From Labrys sp. WJW (GTDB lineage: Bacteria > Pseudomonadota > Alphaproteobacteria > Rhizobiales > Labraceae): a stretch of 64,000 bases of DNA. Position numbers and translations under genes: made by a program. Under the pieces are notes generated by a model. The model made no database searches and was not told the DNA's origin. It saw only the letters and a list, made by a program, of their open reading frames with translations. How positions within the stretch are numbered: the first letter of the stretch is position 1; every line of letters begins with the position of its first letter. Shown in pieces: positions 7,798 through 16,519 of this stretch. Where the stretch lies: contig NZ_LYXZ01000001.1 of the NCBI RefSeq assembly GCF_001676615.1, positions 372,001-436,000 on the forward strand. The letters run 5' to 3'.

Positions 7798-8802
7798 GTG
7801 TCCGCTAACCAGAATCCCTCGACCAGCATCTGGCCCGGCAGGGAACATCGTCGGCTGATCATCCAGGAATATGGCATCTTCATCGCCTTCTTGTTGCTTG
7901 CCTTGGTCCTTTCGGTCTCCAACCAGTACTTTCTCACCGCGGGCAACATTTCCAACGTATTGTTGCAGACGGCCATCAATGGCGTGCTGGCGGTGGGCAT
8001 GACTTTCGTCATCCTGACGCGGGGGATCGATCTGTCCGTCGGCTCGGTCGCGGCGCTGACGGGCATCGTTGCCGCCAGCTTCGCCACCACTTCGGCAACG
8101 GCGGGCCTGCCGGGAGCGCCTTATCCGTTCTACCTCGCATTGGCGGCGGGCCTCCTCGTCGGCATCGCCTGCGGCGCCGTGGCCGGTGTCATCGTCTCGC
8201 GCTTTGCCGTCCCCGCCTTCGTGGCCACGCTCGGCATGCTTTCGGCAGCGCGGGGCCTGACGCTCATCTATGGCGGAGGCCGGCCCGTGCCCGCTCTCAC
8301 GCCTGAATTCCGCTGGATCGGCACCGGCAACCTGTTCGGCATTCCTGCGCCGGTCGTGCTGCTCGCTGTCGTGTTCGCCCTGTCCTGGTGGGTGCTGAAC
8401 CGTACGCGCTTCGGCCGCTACATCTATGCGGTGGGCGGCAACCCGCATGCCGCCAAGACGTCCGGCATCAACGTTGCCCGCATCCGTTTCAGTGTCTACG
8501 TCATCTCCGGCGGACTTTCAGGCCTGGCGGGCATGATGCTGGCGGCCCGCACCGGTTCCGCCTTGCCACAAGCCGGCATCGCCTACGAGCTTGATGCCAT
8601 CGCCGCCGTGGTGATCGGCGGCACCAGCCTGTCCGGCGGCGTCGGCCGTATCACCGGCACGCTGATCGGCGCCCTGATCATCGGCGTGATGAACAACGGC
8701 CTCGATCTGATGGGCATCCAATCCTACTACCAGCAGGTTCTCAAGGGTGCCCTGATCGTCGGTGCCGTGATGCTGGATCAGAAGAGAAACCAGGGCGAGT
8801 AA
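7798..8802 (+). CDS. CUT2 sugar ABC transporter permease (importer 2)
   Basis: RbsC-like inner-membrane permease of 334 residues, starting at a GTG with AAGGA 8 nt upstream. The sequence shows MTFVILTRGIDLSVGSVAAL near residue 65 and VVIGGTSLSGGVGRITGTLIG near residue 265, the two best conserved stretches of CUT2 permeases. It lies 44 nt after the ATPase gene and before the binding-protein gene. Only one permease accompanies this importer, so it should work as a homodimer. Confidence 0.93.
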   Translation: MSANQNPSTSIWPGREHRRLIIQEYGIFIAFLLLALVLSVSNQYFLTAGNISNVLLQTAINGVLAVGMTFVILTRGIDLSVGSVAALTGIVAASFATTSATAGLPGAPYPFYLALAAGLLVGIACGAVAGVIVSRFAVPAFVATLGMLSAARGLTLIYGGGRPVPALTPEFRWIGTGNLFGIPAPVVLLAVVFALSWWVLNRTRFGRYIYAVGGNPHAAKTSGINVARIRFSVYVISGGLSGLAGMMLAARTGSALPQAGIAYELDAIAAVVIGGTSLSGGVGRITGTLIGALIIGVMNNGLDLMGIQSYYQQVLKGALIVGAVMLDQKRNQGE

Positions 8803-8885
8803 GCCCCGCGCCATCCGGACGCTCGCGCCCGCGATCCAGAACCGCGTGCCGTCATGGCTGCGGCATTTTTCGGAGGAGAACGACC

Positions 8886-9878
8886 ATGAGAAAACTGCTT
8901 GTCGCCCTGGCCGCGGCCACGGCGTTGCTGGTGACGCCGGCCCTGGCGCAGGACAAGAAGATCAAGATCGGCGCGGCCCCTTACGGCCTCAACGCCGAGT
9001 TCATGCAGATCTGGACGGCAGCGCTGAAGGAGCATCCCGCCGTCAAGAACGGGGAGGTGGAGCTGACCGTGTTCGACGGGCGCTATGATGCGCTCGTGCA
9101 GCAGGAACAGTTCAACACGATGATCACGCAGAAATTCGACGCGATCATCTTCGTGCCCATCGACATCGAGGCCGGCGCCACCGCCGTCCAGGCCGCGCAT
9201 GATGCCGGCATTCCCGTCGTCGGCTCGAACACACGCGTCCACTCCGACCTGTTGTCGTCCTATGTCGGTTCCGACGACGCGGTCTCCGGCTATCTGGAAG
9301 CCAAGAGCGTGCTCGACAAGATCGGCTGCAAGGGCAATGTCGTCATCATCGAGGGCCCGATCGGCCAGTCGGCGCAGATCTCCCGCCTCGAAGGCAACAA
9401 GAAGGCCTTGGCGGAATGCCCGAATGTGAAGATCCTGGAGGACCAGACCGCCAACTGGTCGCGTGCCGAGGCGCAGACCCTGATGGAGAACTGGCTGACG
9501 GCACATCCCGGCCAGATCAACGGCGTCATCGGCCAGAATGACGAGATGGCACTCGGCGCGATCGAGGCCATCAAGGCAGCCAAGCTGAACGTCAAGGACT
9601 TCGCCATTGCCGGCATCGACGGCGTCACCGATGCGCTCCATGCGGTCAAGCAAGGCACGATGACCTCGATCCTGCAGGATGCCCGCGCTCAGGCGCAGGG
9701 AGCCCTGGACCTTGCCATCTTCCAGGCTAGGAAGGGCGACTACAAGCCGCAATCCGATATCTGGGCCCAGTATCCCAGCATGCCGTTCAACGACGGTAAG
9801 GCCAAGGAATATAACGTGCCGTGGACGCCGGTCACCGCCGACAATGTCGACAAGCTGCTCGCCGCCCGCAGCAAGTGA
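8886..9878 (+). CDS. Periplasmic sugar/polyol-binding protein (importer 2)
   Basis: Type I periplasmic binding protein of 330 residues. GGAGGAG lies 9 nt before the ATG. A signal peptide of about 22 residues ends at PALAQ, and the mature protein begins DKKIKIGAAPYGLNAEF. The two-lobe pattern is clear: IIFVPIDIEAGATAVQAAHD in lobe 1 and GVIGQNDEMALGAIEAIKAA with IAGIDGV in lobe 2, as in ribose- and erythritol-type binding proteins. Linked downstream genes (dehydrogenase, erythrulose-type kinase) suggest a C4 polyol ligand, which is inference. Confidence 0.9.
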   Translation: MRKLLVALAAATALLVTPALAQDKKIKIGAAPYGLNAEFMQIWTAALKEHPAVKNGEVELTVFDGRYDALVQQEQFNTMITQKFDAIIFVPIDIEAGATAVQAAHDAGIPVVGSNTRVHSDLLSSYVGSDDAVSGYLEAKSVLDKIGCKGNVVIIEGPIGQSAQISRLEGNKKALAECPNVKILEDQTANWSRAEAQTLMENWLTAHPGQINGVIGQNDEMALGAIEAIKAAKLNVKDFAIAGIDGVTDALHAVKQGTMTSILQDARAQAQGALDLAIFQARKGDYKPQSDIWAQYPSMPFNDGKAKEYNVPWTPVTADNVDKLLAARSK

Positions 9879-9935
9879 TTTTTACGCGCGGGGCATCGGC
9901 TTGCCCCGCGCCTTCCGCCGCCAGGACCCATCGAC

Positions 9936-10709
9936 ATGACCGATATCGCGCCTCAAATCGACCTGACCTTCCCGCTCTCCGGCAAGGTCGCCCTCGTCAC
10001 CGGAGCCGCTTCCGGCATCGGTGCGGCCATTGCAGGGGCTTTCGCCGCCAAGGGAGCCCGGGTCGCCGTTCTCGACATCAACGCCGAGCTTGCCGCCGCG
10101 AAGGCGGCCGAGCTTGGGAATGGTGCGCACGCGTTCGCGTGCGATGTCACCGATCCTGAGTCCATCAACGCCGCGATCGCGGGTACGAAGGCGGCTTTTG
10201 GCGGCATCGACATCGCGGTCAACAGCGCCGGGGTCGTGTTCCTGGCTCCGGCCGAGGATCTTTCGCTGGACCACTGGACCAGGACGATCGACATCAATCT
10301 CAAGGGCAGCTTCCTGGTCACGCAGGCTGTCGGCCGGGAAATGATCGGCACCGGCAAGGGCGGCAGGATCATCAACCTCGCTTCGCAGGCCGGCACTGTC
10401 GCCATCGAGGAACATGTGGCCTATTGCGCCTCGAAATTCGGCGTGATCGGCATGTCCAAGACCTTCGCGGCCGAGTGGGGCAAATACGGCATCACCGTCA
10501 ATACGCTTTCCCCCACCATCGTGCTCACCGAACTGGGCAAGAAAGCCTGGGCGGGGGAGAAGGGCGATGCCGCCCGAAAACGCATTCCCGCCGGCCGGTT
10601 CGCCTTTCCCGAGGAAATCGCGGCTGCGGCTGTTTTCCTCGCTTCCGCCGGTGCGGATATGATCAACGGCGCCGATCTGCTGATCGATGGCGGCTACACG
10701 ATCCTTTGA
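9936..10709 (+). CDS. Short-chain dehydrogenase, GolD/D-threitol dehydrogenase-like
   Basis: Classical SDR of 257 residues: TGAASGIG at 22-29 binds NAD, NSAG is present, and the catalytic set is Ser150, Tyr163 and Lys167 (YCASK). The segment SPTIVLTELGKKAWAGEKGD and PAGRFAFPEEIAA are characteristic of the GolD (dihydroxyacetone reductase) and DthD (D-threitol dehydrogenase) branch. Placed between a polyol importer and DhaK/DhaL, it most likely oxidises a tetritol such as D-threitol to D-erythrulose, the substrate for the next enzyme. Glycerol/dihydroxyacetone or arabitol chemistry are the alternatives. The final IDGGYTIL is the usual SDR C-terminus. Confidence 0.85.
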   Translation: MTDIAPQIDLTFPLSGKVALVTGAASGIGAAIAGAFAAKGARVAVLDINAELAAAKAAELGNGAHAFACDVTDPESINAAIAGTKAAFGGIDIAVNSAGVVFLAPAEDLSLDHWTRTIDINLKGSFLVTQAVGREMIGTGKGGRIINLASQAGTVAIEEHVAYCASKFGVIGMSKTFAAEWGKYGITVNTLSPTIVLTELGKKAWAGEKGDAARKRIPAGRFAFPEEIAAAAVFLASAGADMINGADLLIDGGYTIL

Positions 10710-10742
10710 GCCGAAGCGCTCCAGGAACCCATAGGAGAAATC

Positions 10743-11735
10743 ATGCAGCGTTTCGTCAACAATCCCGACGAAGTCGTCGAAGACACGGTGAAGGGCTTCG
10801 TCAAGGCCCATTCCGACATCGTTCGCCTCGCCGACAATCCCCGTGTCATCGCCGCACGGGACGCCCCCCATGCCGGCAAGGTGGGTGTCATCACGGGCGG
10901 CGGCTCCGGCCACGAGCCGGCCTTCATCGGCTATACCGGCAAGAACATGCTCGATGCCGTGGCTGTCGGAGAGCTGTTTTCCTCGCCCACAGCCAAAAGC
11001 TTCCATGACGCCATCCGGGAAGCCGATGGTGGCAAAGGGGTCGTCGTGCTCTACGGCAATTATGCCGGCGACAACATGAACGTGAAGATGGCGATCCGGC
11101 TCGCAGCCAAGGATGGCATCGAAGTGGCGACCGTCGTCGCCAACGACGATGTCTGCTCGGCGTCCGGCGAAGAGCGCGAAAAACGCCGGGGCGTTGCCGG
11201 CGAAATCTTCATGTGGAAGGTTGGCGGCGCCAAAGCGGCAACGGGGGCTTCGCTCGAAGCCGTTCGCGCGACTGCCCAAAGGGCGATCGACAATTGCCGT
11301 TCGATCGGCGTGGGCCTCGGTCCCTGTACCCTGCCTGCCGTCGGCCATCCGAATTTCGAGATCGCCCCGGGTACGATGGAGGTCGGCATTGGCCATCACG
11401 GCGAACCGGGGGTCCGCGTGGAACCGCTGAAACCCGCGGCCGAGATCGCTCGCGACATGTGCGGGATCGTTCTCGACGACCACGATCTTCCCGAAGGCAC
11501 CGAAGTCGCCGTGCTGGTTTCCGGTCTCGGTGCGACGCCGCTCAACGAACTCTACATCCTGAACGACACGATCGAATCCGAGATCGTCAAACGCGGCCTG
11601 AAAATCCACCGCACCTATATCGGCAATTACTTCACCTCGCTGGAAATGATCGGGGCAACCCTGACGGTCATGGCTCTTGACGACGAACTGAAGGAACTGC
11701 TCGATACGGACGTGCGCTGCGCTGCAATCTTGTAA
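10743..11735 (+). CDS. dhaK: Dihydroxyacetone/erythrulose kinase, DhaK subunit (stand-alone)
   Basis: Substrate-binding subunit of the Dha-kinase family, 330 residues, AGGAG 6 nt upstream of the ATG. GGGSGHEP places the acid/base His at residue 57. NYAGDNMN carries the conserved Asp. GIGHHGEPG places at residue 219 the His that binds the ketose carbonyl covalently (equivalent to E. coli His218). It starts FVNNPDEVVEDTVKGF, the usual DhaK N-terminus. Because the neighbours are a tetritol dehydrogenase and an EryI-like isomerase, the substrate is more likely D-erythrulose than dihydroxyacetone, as for DerK. DhaL follows 11 nt downstream. Confidence 0.9.
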   Translation: MQRFVNNPDEVVEDTVKGFVKAHSDIVRLADNPRVIAARDAPHAGKVGVITGGGSGHEPAFIGYTGKNMLDAVAVGELFSSPTAKSFHDAIREADGGKGVVVLYGNYAGDNMNVKMAIRLAAKDGIEVATVVANDDVCSASGEEREKRRGVAGEIFMWKVGGAKAATGASLEAVRATAQRAIDNCRSIGVGLGPCTLPAVGHPNFEIAPGTMEVGIGHHGEPGVRVEPLKPAAEIARDMCGIVLDDHDLPEGTEVAVLVSGLGATPLNELYILNDTIESEIVKRGLKIHRTYIGNYFTSLEMIGATLTVMALDDELKELLDTDVRCAAIL

Positions 11736-11746
11736 GAGAACGCCTC

Positions 11747-12388
11747 ATGCAAACCCTGAACAATGCGGAAGCCGGCGACATCGTTTTGGCCATGGCCGAA
11801 CGCATTATCGAAAATCGGGCCTATCTCAGCGAAATCGACGGCAAGATCGGCGACGGCGATCACGGCGTCAACATGGCGAAAGGCTTCAACCTGGCTGCCG
11901 AGCGGCTCAAGGGCAAGAACGCGTCCCTTTCAAGCTCGCTCGACACGCTTGGCACCGTCCTGATGACCGAAATCGGCGGTTCGATGGGACCACTCTATGG
12001 CGTCATGTTTACGGAATTCGCCGAAAAGATCGACGGCGTCGCCCTCGTCGATGCCGCCGCCTTCAGCCGCATGCTGCATGCGGGCCTCGAAGGCATTCAG
12101 TCGATCGGCGCCGCCAAGGTGGGCGACAAGACGCTTCTCGACACATTCGTTCCGGCCCTCGCCGCGTTCGATGACGCGAACACTGCCGGCAGATCCTTTG
12201 CCGAAGCTCTGGATGCGCTCGTCGAAGCAGCAGAAAAGGGGCGAGATTCCACAATAGATTTGGTGGCCAGGATCGGACGCGCCAGCCGTCTGGGCGAACG
12301 TTCCCGCGGCGTCCTGGACGCCGGAGCAACCTCCTGCGCCATCATTCTCAGAGAATTGTCACTCCGCGCCCGCGAGCAACTGCAATAA
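11747..12388 (+). CDS. dhaL: Dihydroxyacetone/erythrulose kinase, DhaL (nucleotide) subunit
   Basis: Nucleotide-binding subunit of 213 residues. DGKIGDGDHG at 31-40 provides Asp31, Asp36 and Asp38, equivalent to the three Asp residues that hold the two magnesium ions. GGSMGPLYGVMFTEFA contains the phosphate-binding glycines and GDKTLLDTFVPA the Asp of the next conserved block. It partners the DhaK at 10743. No DhaM (PTS) gene lies nearby, so the pair may use ATP directly, with the K and L parts as separate chains. A terminator-like hairpin follows the gene. Confidence 0.9.
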   Translation: MQTLNNAEAGDIVLAMAERIIENRAYLSEIDGKIGDGDHGVNMAKGFNLAAERLKGKNASLSSSLDTLGTVLMTEIGGSMGPLYGVMFTEFAEKIDGVALVDAAAFSRMLHAGLEGIQSIGAAKVGDKTLLDTFVPALAAFDDANTAGRSFAEALDALVEAAEKGRDSTIDLVARIGRASRLGERSRGVLDAGATSCAIILRELSLRAREQLQ

Positions 12389-12411
12389 GAGACGGCCGAT
12401 TTGCGCAACAT

Positions 12412-12455
12412 GGCGGCCCCCCTTTATGCTTGGAAAGTTGGGCCGCCCTTTGTTT
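12412..12455 (+). terminator. Rho-independent terminator-like hairpin after dhaL
   Basis: GGCGGCCC (12412-12419) pairs perfectly with GGGCCGCC (12440-12447). The 20-nt interval contains CTTT/AAAG that can lengthen the stem, and a T-rich run (CTTTGTTTTG) follows. It separates the importer 2/dhaKL operon from the regulator-kinase fusion gene, so that gene probably has its own promoter. Confidence 0.6.
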
Positions 12456-12460
12456 TGAAT

Positions 12461-12488
12461 TTTCGCGAAACGAGACAAAGGCATTGTC
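12461..12488. promoter_or_regulatory. Candidate operator upstream of the SorC-DhaK gene
   Basis: Two symmetric elements lie 30-60 bp before the ATG: the perfect 10-bp palindrome TTTCGCGAAA (12461-12470) and the inverted repeat GACAA-N5-TTGTC (12474-12488). The second uses the half-sites of the 6182-6195 palindrome but with a 5-bp spacer. It could be an autoregulatory site. The evidence is weak. Confidence 0.3.
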
Positions 12489-12518
12489 CTGCAAGCCTTC
12501 CCGACTGACGCAGGAGCA

Positions 12519-14657
12519 ATGGCAAACAAGATGGCGCCGAGTAAAAAAACCGCCGTGGCCAAGCCTGGTCAGGCGGAATTGGCCGATGTCATACCGCTGC
12601 GATATGGCGACGATCCCTATGTGTGGGCTTGCTGGCTTTATTACGAGGACGGGCGCACGCAGGGCGATATCGCCGAGATAATGGGAATCTCGCGCGCAAC
12701 GGTCAACAGCTACCTTGCCGAAGCACGCAGCCGTGGCATCGTCAGCATTTCCATCGAACCTTCGCGGCTGAGCTCGCTGGTCGTCGCGCAGGAGCTGAAA
12801 CAGCATTTCGGATTGACCGACTGCCTCGTCGTGCCCGACGACGACGGATCGCGAACCTTGATCGACCGCCTGGGAGCCGCCGGCGCGCAAGCCGTTGCGA
12901 AGCTGCTGAAATCCGGCGATACGGTTGCCGTCGCATGGGGGCGCACAGTCCTGTCCATCGCCGAAAACCTGGATATCTCCAATCTGCAGGACGTAACGGT
13001 CGTCCAGGCCACCGGCGGCACTCGTGCCGGTTTCGCCTACACGCCGGAGCTGTGCGCGGCGGCGGTCGCCAAAGCCACGAATGCCCATCTCATCAACATC
13101 ACCGCGCCGGCTATCGTGTCGAATGCGCAGGTCAAATCAGCTTTTCTGGACGAACCGGTCATTGCCGAGCAATTTCAAGCACTGACCCGGGCCAACAAGG
13201 CACTTTTCGGCATTTCGTCCCTTCGGCCGAATTCGACGATCCATACCAGCGGATTTTTCGAGGACGTATCGATCCAGGACTATCTGGCCAGAAATGCCGT
13301 CGGCGTGATTGCAGGCCGCTTCATCGACGCCCATGGCCACCCCGTTTCCGGACCTCTGGACGACCGAACCATAGGCATTTCACTCGATCGGCTGCGAGAC
13401 AGCAACATGCGCATTGCGGTTGCCGGCGGTTTCGACAAGGTGCCGGCGATTCTGGCGGCGCTGCGAGGCGGCTATGTCAGCGTTTTGATCACCGATGCGG
13501 CGACCGGACGCGGTATCCTCAATGCCGACGGCGTAACGCAGATCCACAGCAAACCTGCCCAACGCTTGCGGCAGGAAGCTGCAGCCACCCCGCCCAGCCA
13601 CAACCGCACCCACATCAAGAAATTTCTCAACAACCCCGATGACGTTGTCGATGAAATGCTTGACGGGGTGGTCAAGGCGCATGCTGCTCATATCGCACCG
13701 ATCAACGGCTCGAAGCGTGCACTGGTCGCGCGCAATGGTCCGCGTACGGGCAAGGTCGGCCTGGTCATTGGCGGCGGTTCCGGCCACGAACCCTGCTTTC
13801 TCGGCTATGTCGGCAAGGGGCTGGCCGACGCGGTGGCAATCGGCAACGTCTTCTCCTCGCCTCCCCCTGTTCCAATCCTCGAATGCGCAAAGGCTGCCTC
13901 GGGCGGAGCCGGCGTTCTTTTCGTCTACGGCAACTATGTCGGCGACGTGATGAACTTTGAAATGGCGGCCGAACTGGCGCAGGAGGCGAACATACCCACA
14001 CGTACGGTCCTGACGACTGACGATATCTCCTCCTCACCGGTAGAGGATCGCGACGGACGGCGTGGCGTGGCGGGTAATTTCTTTGTCTTCAAGATCGCCG
14101 GCGCCGCCTGCGACCGCGGGCTGTCGCTCGAGGAATGCGAAGCCATTGCACGCAGGGCCAACAGGCGCACCTATACGATGGGGGTCGCGTTGGAACCGTG
14201 TTCCTTACCGCAAACCCGCCGGCACAACTTCGAGATCGGCCCTGACGAGATGGAAATCGGCATGGGCATTCATGGCGAGCGGGGCGTCATTCGCGAGAAG
14301 ATGATGCAAGCCGACGAAATCGTCGACCGCATCATGGACAAGGTCTTTTCCGAGATGACCGCCGGCCCGGGCGACCAAGTGGCGGTTCTCGTCAATTCGT
14401 TCGGCTCGACACCCCTGATGGAGCTCTACATCCTGTTCAAGCGCGTGGAAGAGCGCCTCAGCGCCAAGCGGATCGGCATCGTGGCGAATTGGGTCGGCCA
14501 TTACTGCACGTCGCTCGACATGAACGGTGCATCCATATCCATCCTGCACCTGGACCAGGAACTGTCCGATCTCCTGTCGCATCCTTGCGATACCGCCTTT
14601 CTTCGGGTCACCGAGAAGGGGGCGTCACCGGCAGGGTCGCCACCTGCGGTCCAATGA
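12519..14657 (+). CDS. Fusion: SorC-family transcriptional regulator + complete DhaK kinase subunit
   Basis: A single 712-residue open frame without a break. Residues about 40-72 form a helix-turn-helix (GDIAEIMGISRATVNSYLAE). Residues about 80-335 match the SorC/DeoR-type sugar-phosphate-binding domain. A polar linker (about 336-362) leads to a full DhaK domain (365-700): KKFLNNPDDVVDEMLDGVV, GGGSGHEP with His423, NYVGDVMNFE with Asp476, and GMGIHGERG with the covalent-binding His585. All catalytic residues are kept, so the kinase part looks active and is not a decoy. AGGAG lies upstream of the ATG and a second dhaL follows 30 nt downstream. It should sense and perhaps phosphorylate a ketose such as erythrulose and control the divergent tetritol operons. 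Confidence 0.9.
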   Translation: MANKMAPSKKTAVAKPGQAELADVIPLRYGDDPYVWACWLYYEDGRTQGDIAEIMGISRATVNSYLAEARSRGIVSISIEPSRLSSLVVAQELKQHFGLTDCLVVPDDDGSRTLIDRLGAAGAQAVAKLLKSGDTVAVAWGRTVLSIAENLDISNLQDVTVVQATGGTRAGFAYTPELCAAAVAKATNAHLINITAPAIVSNAQVKSAFLDEPVIAEQFQALTRANKALFGISSLRPNSTIHTSGFFEDVSIQDYLARNAVGVIAGRFIDAHGHPVSGPLDDRTIGISLDRLRDSNMRIAVAGGFDKVPAILAALRGGYVSVLITDAATGRGILNADGVTQIHSKPAQRLRQEAAATPPSHNRTHIKKFLNNPDDVVDEMLDGVVKAHAAHIAPINGSKRALVARNGPRTGKVGLVIGGGSGHEPCFLGYVGKGLADAVAIGNVFSSPPPVPILECAKAASGGAGVLFVYGNYVGDVMNFEMAAELAQEANIPTRTVLTTDDISSSPVEDRDGRRGVAGNFFVFKIAGAACDRGLSLEECEAIARRANRRTYTMGVALEPCSLPQTRRHNFEIGPDEMEIGMGIHGERGVIREKMMQADEIVDRIMDKVFSEMTAGPGDQVAVLVNSFGSTPLMELYILFKRVEERLSAKRIGIVANWVGHYCTSLDMNGASISILHLDQELSDLLSHPCDTAFLRVTEKGASPAGSPPAVQ

Positions 14658-14687
14658 GAATTCCACGCTGATCGGGAGATCAATGCA

Positions 14688-15341
14688 ATGCCGCAAACCG
14701 CAGCGCGCCGCCTCAGCTGGATGTTCCAGCTGATTGCCCTGTCGATAAAGGCAGAGAAGGAATATCTGTCCGACCTCGACGGCGCCATCGGCGACGCCGA
14801 TCACGGCATCAGCATGGCGCTGGGGTTTTCGGCCGTCAACGGCGCGCTAGCGAAAATCGACCTTGAGCAGGCATCGCCCTCCGACGTCTTCGCGGCAGCG
14901 GCCTCCGCCTTTCTCGATGCCGTCGGCGCGTCCACCGGGCCCCTCTATGCAACGGGCTTCCAAAACGCATCCAAGGCCCTGAAAAACCAACTGTCCCTCG
15001 ACCTGCCGGAACAGGTCGCCATCGTCGAAGCCATTACCAAGGGTATCCAATCGCGTGGCAAAGGGCAGCGCGGGGACAAGACGATGCTCGACACATGGGT
15101 TCCGGCAATGGAGGTCGCCGTTCACGCCAAGGCAAACGGCCTGACCATCGGGCAGATGTGGCGCCATATCGTGGAGGCCGGCGCAGAAGGCGCGCAATCG
15201 ACAAGGTCCATGGTCGCGACCCGCGGCCGCGCCGCCCGGCTTGGAGAACGGTCCCTGGGCCATATGGATCCCGGCGCAGCGTCCGCCCTGATCATTCTGC
15301 GGGCGATGCAGGAAGCCTTTGCCGAAAGACTGGAATCTTAG
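14688..15341 (+). CDS. dhaL: DhaL-type kinase subunit, partner of the fusion protein
   Basis: DhaL subunit of 217 residues. DGAIGDADHG at 31-40 keeps the three magnesium-binding Asp residues at the same positions as in the first DhaL. The glycine-rich phosphate loop (VGASTGPLYATGF) and GDKTMLDTWVPAM are present. It follows the SorC-DhaK fusion by 30 nt in the same direction, so the fusion's kinase domain has a dedicated nucleotide subunit. Its divergence from the first DhaL suggests an older duplication or separate acquisition. The next gene converges from the opposite strand. Confidence 0.88.
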   Translation: MPQTAARRLSWMFQLIALSIKAEKEYLSDLDGAIGDADHGISMALGFSAVNGALAKIDLEQASPSDVFAAAASAFLDAVGASTGPLYATGFQNASKALKNQLSLDLPEQVAIVEAITKGIQSRGKGQRGDKTMLDTWVPAMEVAVHAKANGLTIGQMWRHIVEAGAEGAQSTRSMVATRGRAARLGERSLGHMDPGAASALIILRAMQEAFAERLES

Positions 15342-15467
15342 GACGTGCCGGCCCTCGTTTTCCTGCCATTGACCATCGAGCCATGCGGTGGATCTCGTGG
15401 TGCCGAGCCGGACAGCACAGGGTTTGCAACAGAGCCTTCCCCGGCCGGCGGAAGCTGAAGAAGCCTG

Positions 15468-16508
15468 TCAGCTGCTTTCGCGCGCTATCACCACGAACGG
15501 CATCAGCATCATTTCCGGTGGAATTTGCTGCTGTGACCGCTGGGCCTCTATCGCTTGCAGCAGGAGGTTCCCCGCTGCCCGACCGATTTCCTTGGCGTCG
15601 ACGGAAACCGTGGTGATGCTCGGATAGGCGCAGCGCGCAACCTCGAAATCGCCGAAGCCGGCGATCGCGATACGCCCGGGCACCGCCCAGCCGCGGCGAT
15701 GGCACTCCATCAGGGCGCCGAAGGCCGACAGGTCGGAAACGCAGACCGCCGCATCGACATCAGGCCATTGGGACACCAGGTGCACGATGGCCTGGGCCCC
15801 CTGCTCCATCGAGATCGGCGGCTTGCCGAAGGAAATGACCCGACCGCGCGGCAGACCGAGTTGCTCGATCGCCTGGATGTAGCCCTGGCGCCGATCGGCG
15901 CCCCGGGTGTCGCGATTGCTGGTGCCGCCGATGAAACCGATATTGCGATAACCCCGGCCATGAAGATGATGCACGAGCGCATTCGTGGCGGCAGCATTGG
16001 AGAAGCCGACGACATGCTCGATCGGCTTGTCGGGCACGTCCCAGGTCTCGATTACCGGGATGCCGGCGGCCTCGAGCAGCTTGCGGGTGCGATCGGTGTG
16101 GCGGCCGCCGGTGACGATGATGCCTTCGGGACGCCGCATCAGCATCGATTCGACCAGCCGTTCCTCCTTCTCGATCTGATAGTCGGTATAGCCGAGAAGC
16201 AGTTGCAGGCCGCTGCCCTCGATGGCTTCGGTGATGCCGCGGGCGGTGTCGGCAAAGTTGGAACTGTTGATCGAGGGAACCAGCGCCGCCACGAAACCCG
16301 AGCGCTTGGAGGACAGCGTGCCTGCCATCTGGTCGAGCACATAGCCGAGCTCGTCCACGGCGGCCATGATCTTGCCGCGGGTCTTCTCGGAGATCGAGCC
16401 GCCCTTCTTCAAGGCCCGCGAAACAGTCATGGTCGACACGCCGGCCCGCTCGGCGACATCGGCCATGGTCGGCTGGCTTTTGAGCGATCTGTCGTTGTCG
16501 CGAGGCAT
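15468..16508 (-). CDS. LacI-family regulator, GntR/IdnR-like, of the idonate cluster
   Basis: A 346-residue LacI-type repressor. The helix-turn-helix is at residues 14-33 (TMADVAERAGVSTMTVSRAL), followed by the hinge helix and a ribose-binding-protein-like effector domain. TDYQIEKEERLVESML, GIIVTGG and NIGFIGGTSNRDTRG place it near the gluconate/idonate repressors GntR and IdnR. It is the last gene of the minus-strand idonate run. GntR-type repressors bind sites like ATGTTACCGGTAACAT, close to the TGTTATCGATAACA palindromes at 21823, 23684 and 23787, so those are its probable operators. Copy B of the intergenic repeat lies just upstream of the start. Confidence 0.88.
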   Translation of the reverse strand: MPRDNDRSLKSQPTMADVAERAGVSTMTVSRALKKGGSISEKTRGKIMAAVDELGYVLDQMAGTLSSKRSGFVAALVPSINSSNFADTARGITEAIEGSGLQLLLGYTDYQIEKEERLVESMLMRRPEGIIVTGGRHTDRTRKLLEAAGIPVIETWDVPDKPIEHVVGFSNAAATNALVHHLHGRGYRNIGFIGGTSNRDTRGADRRQGYIQAIEQLGLPRGRVISFGKPPISMEQGAQAIVHLVSQWPDVDAAVCVSDLSAFGALMECHRRGWAVPGRIAIAGFGDFEVARCAYPSITTVSVDAKEIGRAAGNLLLQAIEAQRSQQQIPPEMMLMPFVVIARESS

Positions 16509-16519
16509 CAGGTAATCCG

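Noticed and set aside
9882..11609. A 575-codon minus-strand frame
   Set aside because: It covers the SDR and dhaK genes in antisense, has no ribosome site and no recognisable domain.
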